This document shows, piece after piece, positions 1 through 8,218 of a DNA stretch of 64,000 nucleotides. Below the pieces are notes generated by a model. The model saw only the letters and a list, made by a program, of their open reading frames with translations, made no database searches and was not told where the DNA came from. This DNA comes from Pseudodesulfovibrio thermohalotolerans (GTDB taxonomy: Bacteria > Desulfobacterota > Desulfovibrionia > Desulfovibrionales > Desulfovibrionaceae). The translations under genes and the position numbers were made by a program. Within the stretch, counting starts at the first letter, position 1; each line of letters begins with the position of its first letter. The stretch covers positions 1,344,001 to 1,408,000 of the forward strand of contig NZ_CP120635.1 of the NCBI RefSeq assembly GCF_021353295.2, in the 5' to 3' direction.

Positions 1-705
1 CCCCTGTCGGCAGAGCCGCTCCAGGGTCTTGCCCACGCCCAGTCCGAGGCCGTACTTGAGGCCTCGTTTGGCCAGGCGCATGTTCACGTCCACCCCCTTC
101 TGGAGGAAGGCGTAGTCGTCCTCGTCCAGTTGTTCGGTCAGGGCCATGAGTTCGTTGAGGGTCAGGGTCTTGAGCCATGCTTCCATGGCCGCCACAGGGG
201 AAGGCTCTCCGTCGGTGCGGGTGCGGATGAGCGGACTGTCCACCGGACGGCCGTTAAGGGTCAGGGAGACGATGTTGTCGTGCAGGCCCTCGATGACCGA
301 TTCGGCCACGTCATCTCCGGCCTTGGCCTTGGTGCGGATGAGCAGCCCCTGATGCTCCTTGATGAGGGTGACGTCTATCCGGCCTTCGGCCAGGGCCCGC
401 TTGGCGGCCTTGACGTCCTCGTCGGTGACGGTCTGGAGCACTTCGAGACGCAGGGCGGGATCGCCGCCGCTCGCGCCCAGGGCCGCGGCCGTGTCCAGCC
501 CGGACAGCCCTTTGGCTCCGGGAATGGATACGGCCAGGCCGTTCTTGTACACGTTGGGGTCCACGGCCACTTCAAGGGCGTCGTATGCCTTGGACGGGAG
601 CAGGGACACGGCCGCGGCCGCCCCCAGTGCGATAGCCACCGGCTCGGTGCAACCCAGCGCGGGGGCGACCTGGATGGAGAGGACGTCCTTGACCGTGAAA
701 CTCAT
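1..705 (-). CDS. CdsB/UPF0597-type cysteine desulfidase or serine dehydratase, partial
   Basis: My translation of the minus strand from the ATG at 705 stays open to the window edge (about 235 residues), so the C-terminal part lies outside. Residues 14-22 read APALGCTEP, the N-terminal signature of the UPF0597 / iron-sulfur L-serine ammonia-lyase alpha-like family (YhaM, CdsB), whose members run near 430 residues and release sulfide and ammonia from cysteine or deaminate serine. The Cys in that motif is expected to take part in the Fe-S site. An AAGGAG Shine-Dalgarno overlaps the stop of the upstream gene at 708, so the two genes form an operon. Substrate cannot be decided from the sequence. 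Confidence 0.85.
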   Translation of the reverse strand, partial: MSFTVKDVLSIQVAPALGCTEPVAIALGAAAAVSLLPSKAYDALEVAVDPNVYKNGLAVSIPGAKGLSGLDTAAALGASGGDPALRLEVLQTVTDEDVKAAKRALAEGRIDVTLIKEHQGLLIRTKAKAGDDVAESVIEGLHDNIVSLTLNGRPVDSPLIRTRTDGEPSPVAAMEAWLKTLTLNELMALTEQLDEDDYAFLQKGVDVNMRLAKRGLKYGLGLGVGKTLERLCRQG

Positions 706-707
706 GG

Positions 708-1229
708 CTAGCTCCTTGTCGTGCTCTTGGGACAGTTGGCGCTGAGGTGGCAGACCTCGCAGCCGCCGGTGTAGGGATAGGGGGTGAGGACCGCGTATTT
801 GCGGTTGACCGAGCCTTCTTCGTTCCAGGTCAGGCCGAGGGTGTCGAAGGCTTCAAGCACGCCTTTGCCCGGGCGGGGCAGGGGAGCGCATTTGCCTTCC
901 TGAAGCTCGGGGACGAATCCCTGGGCGGAGCTCATGACCATGGTGATGGCCAGGGCGTGGAAGAGCAGCCCGTGGGTCGGGGAGTCCTGCCAGATACCCT
1001 CGATGGCTTCCTCCGCAGCCTGGTCCAGGAAGATGAGCACGAATTTGCCTTCGCCCTCGGTATTCTTTAGTTCATATGCCTTGAGGCTTTCGGCGGCCCA
1101 TTTGTCCCAGAATTCCTCGAATTCTTCGAGGATGTCGCCGTCGATGCGGGTTTCACCGGCGACTTCCATGAAATACATCATGTCGAAATCGGGATTGGGG
1201 GTCATGGGGGTGATGTCGTATTTTGCCAT
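708..1229 (-). CDS. Conserved protein with C-terminal cysteine cluster
   Basis: A 173-residue protein starting MAKYDITP; this ATG is preferred over the longer frame because GGAGAAAA lies directly upstream. It is acidic, lacks signal peptide or membrane segments, and ends in a Cys cluster (C157, C160, C166 in GCEVCHLSANC) that could bind a metal or Fe-S cluster. It ends 2 bp before the start of the CdsB-like gene, so the two are co-transcribed and may serve the same sulfur or serine metabolism; that link is inference from position only. I do not recognise the family. Confidence 0.75.
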   Translation of the reverse strand: MAKYDITPMTPNPDFDMMYFMEVAGETRIDGDILEEFEEFWDKWAAESLKAYELKNTEGEGKFVLIFLDQAAEEAIEGIWQDSPTHGLLFHALAITMVMSSAQGFVPELQEGKCAPLPRPGKGVLEAFDTLGLTWNEEGSVNRKYAVLTPYPYTGGCEVCHLSANCPKSTTRS

Positions 1230-1417
1230 ATGGTTTTCTCCGTAAAGGGGATTGAGTTCATCAGGGAGGCTTTGCTTACCCTTTTTCCCGATTCCGCTCA
1301 AGTTTTCCGGTCAATTCGTTGCGCTCGCCGGGAAAGTGAGGTTAGTATCGAAGGCAAGGAAGATAGGCCCCCATCGTACGTAGTCAACACCGTCCCCCGG
1401 AGCGATTTGGAGATTCA

Positions 1418-3184
1418 ATGGCCCCCGAACGAAGTGAACCGCTCTTCCTCAAACTCAGGCGGCCCAATGTACGCTTTTTGTTCCTGGCCATCATCATTGG
1501 CGTTCTGGCCGGGTACGGCGCGGTTCTGTTCAAGCTGATCCTCAAGTACATGCAATGGGTGTTCTATCAGAACACCGATGACTGGCTGTCCTTTGCCGGG
1601 ACCGTCCCGCTATGGATGAAAATCGTCATGCCGACGGCTGGCGGATTGGTTGTCGGCCTGGTGGTCAGCTTCTTCGCGTCCGAAGCCAAGGGACACGGCG
1701 TGCCCGAGGTCATGCAGGCCATCGCGCTGCGCGGCGGGCGCATCCGCAAACGGGTGGCCGCGGCCAAAATTTTCGCCTCGGCAGTGACCATCGGTTCGGG
1801 CGGCTCGGTGGGGCGCGAAGGGCCAATGGTCCAGATCGGCTCCTCCATTGGGTCGTCCGTAGGGCAGATGTTCAAAATCCCCAGGGTGCACATGAAGACC
1901 ATGGTTGGGTGCGGAGCGGCGGCAGGAATCGCCGCCACCTTCAATGCGCCCATTGCCGGAGTGCTCTTCGCGCTGGAAATTATCATCGGTGACTTCGGGG
2001 TCATGCAGTTTTCGCCCGTGGTCCTGTCCTCGGTCATGGCCACGGCCATCTCACGCTATTATTTCGGTGATTTTCCCCATTTTGACATTCCGTCCTACTC
2101 CATTGTCTCCCTCTGGGAGTATTTCTTTTATCCCTTGCTCGGCGTGGTCACCGGCTTTGTTGCGCTGGCCTTCACCAATTCGCTGTATTGGCTCGAAGAC
2201 CGGTTCGACGCCATCCCCATCCCGGAATGGAGCAAGCCCGCCATCGGCGGGGCCGTGCTGGGCTCCCTTTTCGCCGTCTGGCCGCAGGTCTTCGGCGTGG
2301 GGTACGGGGCCATGAACACGGCTCTTGTCAATCAGACTCCCTTCGCGCTCATGTTGGTGCTTATTTTCGTCAAGATCGCGGCCTCCAGCGTGACACTGGG
2401 TTCGGGCGGTTCGGGCGGAATTTTCGCCCCCAGCCTGTTCATGGGCTGCATGACAGGCGGGGTCTTCGGCCATGTGGTCCATTGGCTGTTCCCGGCATAC
2501 ACGGCCATGCCCGGCGCATACGCCCTGGTGGCCATGGGCGGCCTGGTGGCGGGCACCACTCATGCGCCCATCACCGCCATCCTCATCATTTTCGAGATGA
2601 CCTCGGACTATTCCATTATTCTGCCGCTTATGCTCACCTGCATCACGGCTACGGTCATGAATTCGACCATCCAGAGGGCGTCCATCTACACCACCAAGTT
2701 GCTCAGGCGCGGCATCGACATCGAGGCGGGCCGGGAACGCCACCTGCTTTCGCACATGCTGGTCAAGGAGGTCATGGTCCGGGACTTCGTGACCATACCG
2801 CAGTCCATGTCCCTGTCGGGCATCATCTGGACATTCAAGACGCAGAACGCGCCATATCTGCACGTGGTGGACGAGGAAGGGCGGCTGACTGGGATCATCT
2901 CCTTCCGCGATCTGCGGGCCGTGCTCAACGAGGACGCGTTGAACGACCTGCTCATCGCGCACGATCTGGCCACGCTCAATCCGGTGACCGTGACCACGGA
3001 CGACACACTACAGGACGCCTTGGACAAAATCACGGACTGGGGCGTGTCTCAGCTTCCCGTTCTCAGCTCCGGCAGGGAACCGAAGCTTGTGGGCACCCTG
3101 ACTGAGCTGGCTATCGACGCGGCATACAATTCCGCCACGGTCAGGGCGGAGATCGCCGAGGACCACGAGCGGAAGCCGTCCTAG
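1418..3184 (+). CDS. ClC-family chloride channel or H+/Cl- antiporter with CBS pair
   Basis: A 588-residue polytopic membrane protein. The ClC selectivity motifs are present: GSGGSVGREGP near residues 127-136 (with the gating glutamate of GREGP) and GSGGSGGIFAP near 328-338. Hydrophobic helices fill residues 20-430. The cytosolic C-terminal part, about 445-580, carries two CBS-like repeats, each with the typical VVDEEGRLTGI or VLSSGREPKLVG pattern, which in this family bind adenine nucleotides. Start ATG at 1418 follows GGAG at good spacing. It is a lone gene divergent from 708-1229. Whether it is a channel or exchanger cannot be told from motifs alone. Confidence 0.93.
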   Translation: MAPERSEPLFLKLRRPNVRFLFLAIIIGVLAGYGAVLFKLILKYMQWVFYQNTDDWLSFAGTVPLWMKIVMPTAGGLVVGLVVSFFASEAKGHGVPEVMQAIALRGGRIRKRVAAAKIFASAVTIGSGGSVGREGPMVQIGSSIGSSVGQMFKIPRVHMKTMVGCGAAAGIAATFNAPIAGVLFALEIIIGDFGVMQFSPVVLSSVMATAISRYYFGDFPHFDIPSYSIVSLWEYFFYPLLGVVTGFVALAFTNSLYWLEDRFDAIPIPEWSKPAIGGAVLGSLFAVWPQVFGVGYGAMNTALVNQTPFALMLVLIFVKIAASSVTLGSGGSGGIFAPSLFMGCMTGGVFGHVVHWLFPAYTAMPGAYALVAMGGLVAGTTHAPITAILIIFEMTSDYSIILPLMLTCITATVMNSTIQRASIYTTKLLRRGIDIEAGRERHLLSHMLVKEVMVRDFVTIPQSMSLSGIIWTFKTQNAPYLHVVDEEGRLTGIISFRDLRAVLNEDALNDLLIAHDLATLNPVTVTTDDTLQDALDKITDWGVSQLPVLSSGREPKLVGTLTELAIDAAYNSATVRAEIAEDHERKPS

Positions 3185-3294
3185 CTCCCCCCGGCCCGGG
3201 GGTCCCGATTGCCGTTGAGGCCCTTCGCCCTTTGTGCTAGCTTCCGTTTGCCGGTGGCGAGAGCCGGACAATCGCATTTTGAGGAACCGACCGC

Positions 3295-3816
3295 ATGAAC
3301 GACATCCGTATTTCCGTGACCCTGTCCTTGGATGAGAAGTATCCCGAGGACGGCTATATCGACTTCAACCTGTCCGTGGACGGGCAGTACCTGCATGAGA
3401 TCGGGGTATATGTCGATCCCGTGGATCTGGTCACGTCGGCCACCATGTCCGGCGAGTTTTTCATCTATACCTGCGATTGCGGCAACCCCGCCTGCCAGGG
3501 CATCGACGACGGAGTCATGGTTTCCCACACTGCGGATACGGTCATCTGGCGGCTCAAGAATCCCATCTCGTGGCCGCCGGACGAGCCTCGGCCCGACTGG
3601 GAACACGACGTGGAGTTCGTCTTTCCCCGCGACCTCTATCTCCAGCAGGTGTCCATCGCTCTGGACCACGCCAAGCGCATAGCTCGCGGCTTCAAATTGC
3701 CGGGCAACCTGTGGGTCGGCCCCGATCTGTCCATGGAAGGGCTTCTGGCCCTGGAACTGCCTCCGCAGGAGGGTGGTTTCTTTGCTCTGGAACCCCAGGG
3801 TCGCGCCCTGCACTGA
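3295..3816 (+). CDS. Hypothetical protein
   Basis: A 173-residue soluble, acidic protein beginning MNDIRISVTLSLDEKYPEDG, with GAGG upstream of the ATG. The central part has a short Cys-rich stretch, YTCDCGNPACQGIDDG, that could hold a metal; the middle is rich in Trp and Pro. No signal peptide or transmembrane segment. It stands alone 110 bp after the ClC gene. Similar small proteins with an N-terminal beta-rich half occur in many bacteria without assigned function; I do not recognise this one and offer no role. Confidence 0.75.
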   Translation: MNDIRISVTLSLDEKYPEDGYIDFNLSVDGQYLHEIGVYVDPVDLVTSATMSGEFFIYTCDCGNPACQGIDDGVMVSHTADTVIWRLKNPISWPPDEPRPDWEHDVEFVFPRDLYLQQVSIALDHAKRIARGFKLPGNLWVGPDLSMEGLLALELPPQEGGFFALEPQGRALH

Positions 3817-4125
3817 TCCATCGGGTCGGTTCGGAATACCGAATTTGCGTATTCCTGAAAAATAATCTATTGTCCGCTTGAATGCTCCGGCTGCTTCTCC
3901 GGTGGTGCGATCCACCAGGAGGAGCGGACATGTCTGTTTGCAATCCCACTCAAAGTCGATTTAATCGAGCGCGCCTGTTGCGTGCGCCGCCCTTGTCGCG
4001 CGGAGAAAGACCGCTCGGGGGAACGACTGTGTTCAGGTCTCGGGCCGCATGGCCCGCGGGAGGAGTACCTGCTTTCGGGGCGAGCGCAAGTTCGCCGCAA
4101 TCATAGCCGAAAACAGGATGTGCTC
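3817..4125. other. Intergenic region without convincing gene
   Basis: About 300 bp between two hypothetical genes. Short open frames exist on both strands but have no ribosome site or protein-like composition. A small hairpin (CGGGCC, loop GCAT, GGCCCG at 4041-4056) sits 70 bp before the next start and could be part of a leader. I see no clear promoter. Confidence 0.5.
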
Positions 4126-4671
4126 ATGTACGTGCCAATCAAGATTTATCCCAATCGGCGGAGTCTCAGGGGGTGTCTTTTCATCGCCGCCTTCTGTCTC
4201 GGGCTGGCTGTGACCGGGTTCCAGCTCGTGAACGACAAGAACCTCAAGCTCGCAGTGTATTGTTTCAGCATGGTGGGGTTTGCCGTGGCCATGATAAACG
4301 CCGCCGCGGTCATGACCCGACAGCCCATGGTCAAGATTCTCGATGATCGATTCTCGGTGTATACGCCATTCGGCTATGCGTTGATCCGGTTCGGCGAGGT
4401 GCTCGCCTTTCGCAGGAGCCGGATACCGTTCCGCCGTTCACTGCGCATTCACATCAATGGTTCGGCCCGGCCGAAATTCCCGTCCGCCTATTGCAGGCTG
4501 CTTTATGCCGTGGTCAGCCTGAATTTCACCAACACCGTCTCCATTCCCGGTTTCCTTCTCGGAGCCGACCCGGAATCCGTCATGCAGATGCTCGAAAAAC
4601 GGCGTATCGCCGCTGTGCGCCTGGACGCCATCGGCGAGTACAATCCAACGGCGTTGACCTCGTTGGGCTGA
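4126..4671 (+). CDS. STM3941-like inner-membrane protein
   Basis: A 181-residue protein starting MYVPIKIYPNRR; the longer upstream frame is arginine-rich and not protein-like, and an AGGA lies ahead of this ATG. Two adjacent transmembrane helices (about residues 16-37 and 42-64) are followed by a cytosolic domain of about 115 residues. This layout, with an I-x-P-N-R start, a helical pair and a PH-like C-terminal part, resembles the STM3941 family of unknown function. The final tail ends PTALTSLG. No operon partner; a hairpin follows it. Confidence 0.6.
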   Translation: MYVPIKIYPNRRSLRGCLFIAAFCLGLAVTGFQLVNDKNLKLAVYCFSMVGFAVAMINAAAVMTRQPMVKILDDRFSVYTPFGYALIRFGEVLAFRRSRIPFRRSLRIHINGSARPKFPSAYCRLLYAVVSLNFTNTVSIPGFLLGADPESVMQMLEKRRIAAVRLDAIGEYNPTALTSLG

Positions 4672-4684
4672 TAGCGGCTGGGTA

Positions 4685-4709
4685 GACGGACCCGCCATGC
4701 GGGTCCGTC
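4685..4709 (+). terminator. Hairpin after STM3941-like gene
   Basis: Perfect 11-bp stem GACGGACCCGC with loop CAT and its complement, 13 bp after the stop codon. No U tract follows, so it may stabilise the 3' end or work only weakly as a terminator. Confidence 0.45.
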
Positions 4710-4726
4710 GTGGCGCCTCTGGCCCC

Positions 4727-4975
4727 CCTATCCCCTCTCACCCTCCGAAACTTTTTGTATGCGCATCCGCGCGGGTGTGGGTATGCGAAAAGATGAACCT
4801 CTTCCCGAAACGACTTTCGAGCTAGAAAAATACGTTGGGGAAAAACCGAATCATTTGCCGACCCCGCGAAGCGGCGACAAAAAGTTTAGGAAAGAAAGGG
4901 GTTGGGGGTCCGGGGGAAGGGGAAGGAAAACCCATTTCAAAGGGGTTCCTTCCCCTTCCCCCGGCCGCCGGAGGC
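4727..4975. repeat. Composite intergenic inverted-repeat element
   Basis: No gene fits here. The ends form an imperfect inverted repeat: 4727-4757 (C-rich ending GAAACTTTTTG) and 4878-4908 (CAAAAAGTTTAGG followed by a G-rich arm). Next to it a perfect 17-bp stem, GGGGGAAGGGGAAGGAA at 4912-4928 with its complement at 4946-4962, ends in GGCCGCCGGAGGC at 4963-4975. The same 13-bp ending follows a C-rich tract at 49008-49028. The element lies between convergent genes, so it may act as a bidirectional terminator or be a dispersed repeat of this genome. Confidence 0.6.
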
Positions 4976-4981
4976 ACCGCG

Positions 4982-5425
4982 TCAGACGCGGACCTTCATG
5001 ATGATCTTGTGTATCTCACCGTCGGAGATCATGGGCATATGGGCGTCTTCGGGGAAGTAGACGGCGATCATGCCGGGCAGGACTTCGGCCCAGTGGGTGG
5101 GCGCGTCGGCGTAGAAAGCCACGTCATTGCGCGGGTCGGACGCCTCCACCGAGGGGCCGAGGTCGCGCCGCGCTTTCCAGCCTATATTGTCCGTGCCGTC
5201 GATGACGTAGGCGAGGTCTATGTAATGATCGTGGGTCTCGATGAGCGCGTCCTCGGCCTTGCGTCCCGGCCCTTTGGCCATCACCGCATAGAGCCCGTCC
5301 TCCAGGTCCATTCGGCCCAGAGGCAGTTCGGCCAAATCCGGCCTGCGCAGGAAGGCGAAGGCGGCGGGGAAGCGGGGGTTGAGTCCCGCATAGAGGTCGG
5401 TGTTTTCGAGAATATCGAGGATCAT
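4982..5425 (-). CDS. YhcH/YjgK/YiaL family protein
   Basis: A 147-residue cupin-like protein. The family (DUF386) has a beta-barrel core with conserved His and acidic residues at a metal site; here the pattern ETHDHYIDLAYVIDG around residues 63-77 and PEDAHMPMI near residue 125 match. Members are linked to sialic acid or glycolate-type sugar metabolism and to biofilm formation, but no substrate is proven for this one. Its ATG overlaps the last 4 bp of lpd (ATGA), so it is the last gene of the glycine cleavage operon, an unusual partner. Confidence 0.85.
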   Translation of the reverse strand: MILDILENTDLYAGLNPRFPAAFAFLRRPDLAELPLGRMDLEDGLYAVMAKGPGRKAEDALIETHDHYIDLAYVIDGTDNIGWKARRDLGPSVEASDPRNDVAFYADAPTHWAEVLPGMIAVYFPEDAHMPMISDGEIHKIIMKVRV

Positions 5426-6786
5426 TGCACTTTTTTCCTCTCAGCCTTGAGGGCCATGAGCAGGGCTTCATCCAGAGACGGATGCGGGAAAATGACCGAA
5501 TGTATGTCGTTCAAAGTCCAGCCTTGATGGACGATCATGGCCGCCGGGGTGACGAGCCGGGATACGTCGTGGCCCACGGCCGTGACGCCGACCACCTTGC
5601 CGTCGGACCAGACCACCTTGACGAATCCCTGGGTGGCCGCATGAGCCTGGGCCATGGGATTGGCCGCAAGCTGGGCCACGGAGACTTCGGTGGTGTCGAA
5701 ATCGGCCAGGAATGCTTCATTCTCCATGGTTCCGACGCGCATGGCTTCAGGCGAGCCGTAAAGCACGCTCGGCACCGGGCCGACGGCGTAAGGAGTCTCG
5801 ATTTTGCCTGCGGCGTGGAGAGCTACATAGTGGGCTTGGTGCGATGCCGCATGGGCCAACTGGATGTGGCCGTTGGCGTCGCCTATGGCGTAGATGTCCG
5901 GTGCGGCCAGGAAATGGTCGTCCACTTGAATCTGGTTGAAGAGCAGCTCTATGCCCGCTTCCTCCAGGCCGATTTCCTTGGTCACGGGGCCGCGTCCGAC
6001 AGCCACCAGAGCCTTGTCGGCAACGATCTGCTCGCCCGAGTTCAGGGTGAGCAGAGCCCGCCCGTCGCGGGTGACCACACCGGCCACGCGCTCGTTCAGC
6101 CTGATATCCCATTTCCAGCGTTTGAACACGCCGGCCAGGGCCTTGGAAACTTGGGGGTCCTCCAGGGGAGCCACGCGGTCCATGGCGTCCACGACGGTGA
6201 CTTTGGCACCGAAGCGGTGGGCCACCTGGGCCATTTCCAGGCCGATGAAGCCCGCGCCGACCACGATGAGCGATTCGGGCATGGACTCCATGGACAGGAA
6301 CATGTCGGAGTCGAGGACGCAATCGCCGTCGGGCTCCAGGCCGGGGAAGAAGATGGGCCGGGAGCCGGTGGCGACCACCAGTTTCTTGTAGGCGAGGGTC
6401 TTCTCCCCGTCGGCCGAGGCCACGGCCACCTGGTGGTCTCCCGCCAGGCGGCCCGTGCCTTCGATCAATTCCACGCCGAGTTTCTTGAGCTGCATTCCCA
6501 TGGCCTTGCGGGTGCCCGCCAGGTGCTTCTGCACCCTGCTTTGCAGGGCGGCGAAGTTTACGGTCACCTCGCCCGAGGCGACCTTCATGCGGGTCTGGTT
6601 ATGCAACTCTTCGACGGCGGAGGTGGCCCCGAGCCAGAGCTTGGTGGGGATGCACCCGCGGTTGAGGCAGGTGCCGCCCAGGAAGTCCTTTTCGACCAGG
6701 GCCACGGACAGGCCGAGTCCGGCGGCTTCAACGGCTGCGTCGAATCCGCCGGGACCGGCCCCTATTACTACGAGATCATAAGTCAT
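5422..6786 (-). CDS. lpdA: Dihydrolipoyl dehydrogenase (L protein)
   Basis: A 454-residue FAD-dependent disulfide reductase that reoxidises the dihydrolipoyl group of GcvH with NAD+. Visible are the N-terminal FAD motif GAGPGG (residues 9-14), the redox disulfide C40-C45 in GGTCLNRGC, the NAD-binding GAGFIGLE near residue 178, and the C-terminal HPSLDE with the catalytic His-Glu pair. It overlaps the 3' end of gcvPB by 11 bp and the next gene by 4 bp, so translation is coupled. The location suggests it is dedicated to the glycine cleavage system rather than to a 2-oxoacid dehydrogenase. Confidence 0.95.
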   Translation of the reverse strand: MTYDLVVIGAGPGGFDAAVEAAGLGLSVALVEKDFLGGTCLNRGCIPTKLWLGATSAVEELHNQTRMKVASGEVTVNFAALQSRVQKHLAGTRKAMGMQLKKLGVELIEGTGRLAGDHQVAVASADGEKTLAYKKLVVATGSRPIFFPGLEPDGDCVLDSDMFLSMESMPESLIVVGAGFIGLEMAQVAHRFGAKVTVVDAMDRVAPLEDPQVSKALAGVFKRWKWDIRLNERVAGVVTRDGRALLTLNSGEQIVADKALVAVGRGPVTKEIGLEEAGIELLFNQIQVDDHFLAAPDIYAIGDANGHIQLAHAASHQAHYVALHAAGKIETPYAVGPVPSVLYGSPEAMRVGTMENEAFLADFDTTEVSVAQLAANPMAQAHAATQGFVKVVWSDGKVVGVTAVGHDVSRLVTPAAMIVHQGWTLNDIHSVIFPHPSLDEALLMALKAERKKVQ

Positions 6787-8218
6787 CTGTCAGTTCCATG
6801 GACCGGGCGGCCTTGGTCTCGTCCAGCCTGGTCACGGGCAGGTTTACCGGAGCCGAGGTCAGCGCTTCGGGGTTGGTGTCCACCAGCTCGGCCAACTCGA
6901 TGAGATCGTCGCAGAACTTGTCGAGCGTTTCCTTGTTCTCGGTCTCGGTGGGCTCGATCATGAGCGCCTCGGGAACGATAAGCGGGAAGTAGATGGTGGG
7001 CGCGTGGTAGCCCCTGTCCAGCAGTCCCTTGGCGAAGTCCAGGGCGTGTACTCCCTTGTGCGCCTGGGGAGTCGCGGAGATCACGAATTCGTGCATACAG
7101 GTGCGGTTGTAGGGAACCTCGAAGTGGCTCGAAAGCCGTTTACGCATGTAGTTGGCAGCCAGGACCGCGTTTTCGCTGGCCCGGGTCAGTCCTGCGCCGC
7201 CCAGCCGCAGTATGTAGGCGTATGCCTTCAGATACACGCCGAAGTTGCCGTAGAAGGGGGCCACGTAACCGATGGATTTGGGGAAGTCGTAGTCCAGGAA
7301 GAACTGGCCGTCCTCGCGTTTGCGGACCCTGGACACGGGCAGGTAATCCACCAGCCGTTCGGATACGCCGACGGGACCGGAACCGGGGCCGCCGCCGCCG
7401 TGGGGGGTGGCCAGGGTCTTGTGGACGTTCCAGTGAACGATGTCGAAGCCCACGTCGCCGACACGCATCTTGCCCATGATGGCATTAAGGTTCGCGCCGT
7501 CGTAGTAGAGCAGGGCGTCGACCTTGCGCAACATGCGCACGACTTCGGGCAGGTTCTTCTCGAACAGGCCCAGCGTGTTCGGGCAGGTCATCATCATGCC
7601 CGCCACTTCGTCGTCCAGGACCTTTTCCAGGGCCGCGGGGTCGACGATGCCGTCTTTGGATTCCACGGAAACGATCTCGAAGCCCGCGATGGCGGCGGAC
7701 GCCGGGTTGGTGCCGTGAGCCGAGTCGGGCACGATGACCTTGGTTTTCTTGTTGCCCTTGTCGCGGTGGTAGGCGGCCATGAGCATGACGCCCGTGAGCT
7801 CGCCGTGCGCGCCCGCCATGGGGTGCATGGTGTAGGCGGCCATGCCGGTGATCTCGCACAGCAGCCGTTCGATTTCATACATCACCTCAAGCGCGCCCTG
7901 GCACAATCCGCCCGCGCCCCGCAACTGGGGCAGGACCGGATGCAGCCGGGTGAAGCCGGGCAGGCCTGCGGCCACTTCGGTGAATTTGGGGTTGTACTTC
8001 ATGGTGCACGACCCCAGGGGATAGAAGTTGCTGTCCACGCTGTAGTTGAGCTGGGACAGCCTGGTGAAGTGGCGGACCACGTCGAGCTCGGAAACGGAGG
8101 GCAGGCCGATGTTGCCTTCGCGCAGCATGTCCTTGGGGATGTAGGCTTCTTCTGCCATGCCTTCGCAGGGCCAGCAGCCCTCGCGCCCGGCTACGGATTG
8201 TTCAAAGATGGTCTTCAT
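6776..8218 (-). CDS. gcvPB: Glycine dehydrogenase (decarboxylating) subunit 2
   Basis: 480 residues, start MKTIFEQSVAG at 8218, whose ATGA overlaps the gcvPA stop; the much longer open frame upstream is the other frame of gcvPA. It is the C-terminal half of the P protein: PLP-dependent decarboxylation of glycine with transfer of the aminomethyl group to lipoyl-GcvH. The PLP-binding Lys lies near residue 266 in NVHKTLATPHGGGGPG, and the family motif YPLGSCTMKYNP is near residue 60. It works as a heterotetramer with GcvPA. Confidence 0.96.
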   Translation of the reverse strand: MKTIFEQSVAGREGCWPCEGMAEEAYIPKDMLREGNIGLPSVSELDVVRHFTRLSQLNYSVDSNFYPLGSCTMKYNPKFTEVAAGLPGFTRLHPVLPQLRGAGGLCQGALEVMYEIERLLCEITGMAAYTMHPMAGAHGELTGVMLMAAYHRDKGNKKTKVIVPDSAHGTNPASAAIAGFEIVSVESKDGIVDPAALEKVLDDEVAGMMMTCPNTLGLFEKNLPEVVRMLRKVDALLYYDGANLNAIMGKMRVGDVGFDIVHWNVHKTLATPHGGGGPGSGPVGVSERLVDYLPVSRVRKREDGQFFLDYDFPKSIGYVAPFYGNFGVYLKAYAYILRLGGAGLTRASENAVLAANYMRKRLSSHFEVPYNRTCMHEFVISATPQAHKGVHALDFAKGLLDRGYHAPTIYFPLIVPEALMIEPTETENKETLDKFCDDLIELAELVDTNPEALTSAPVNLPVTRLDETKAARSMELTDDL

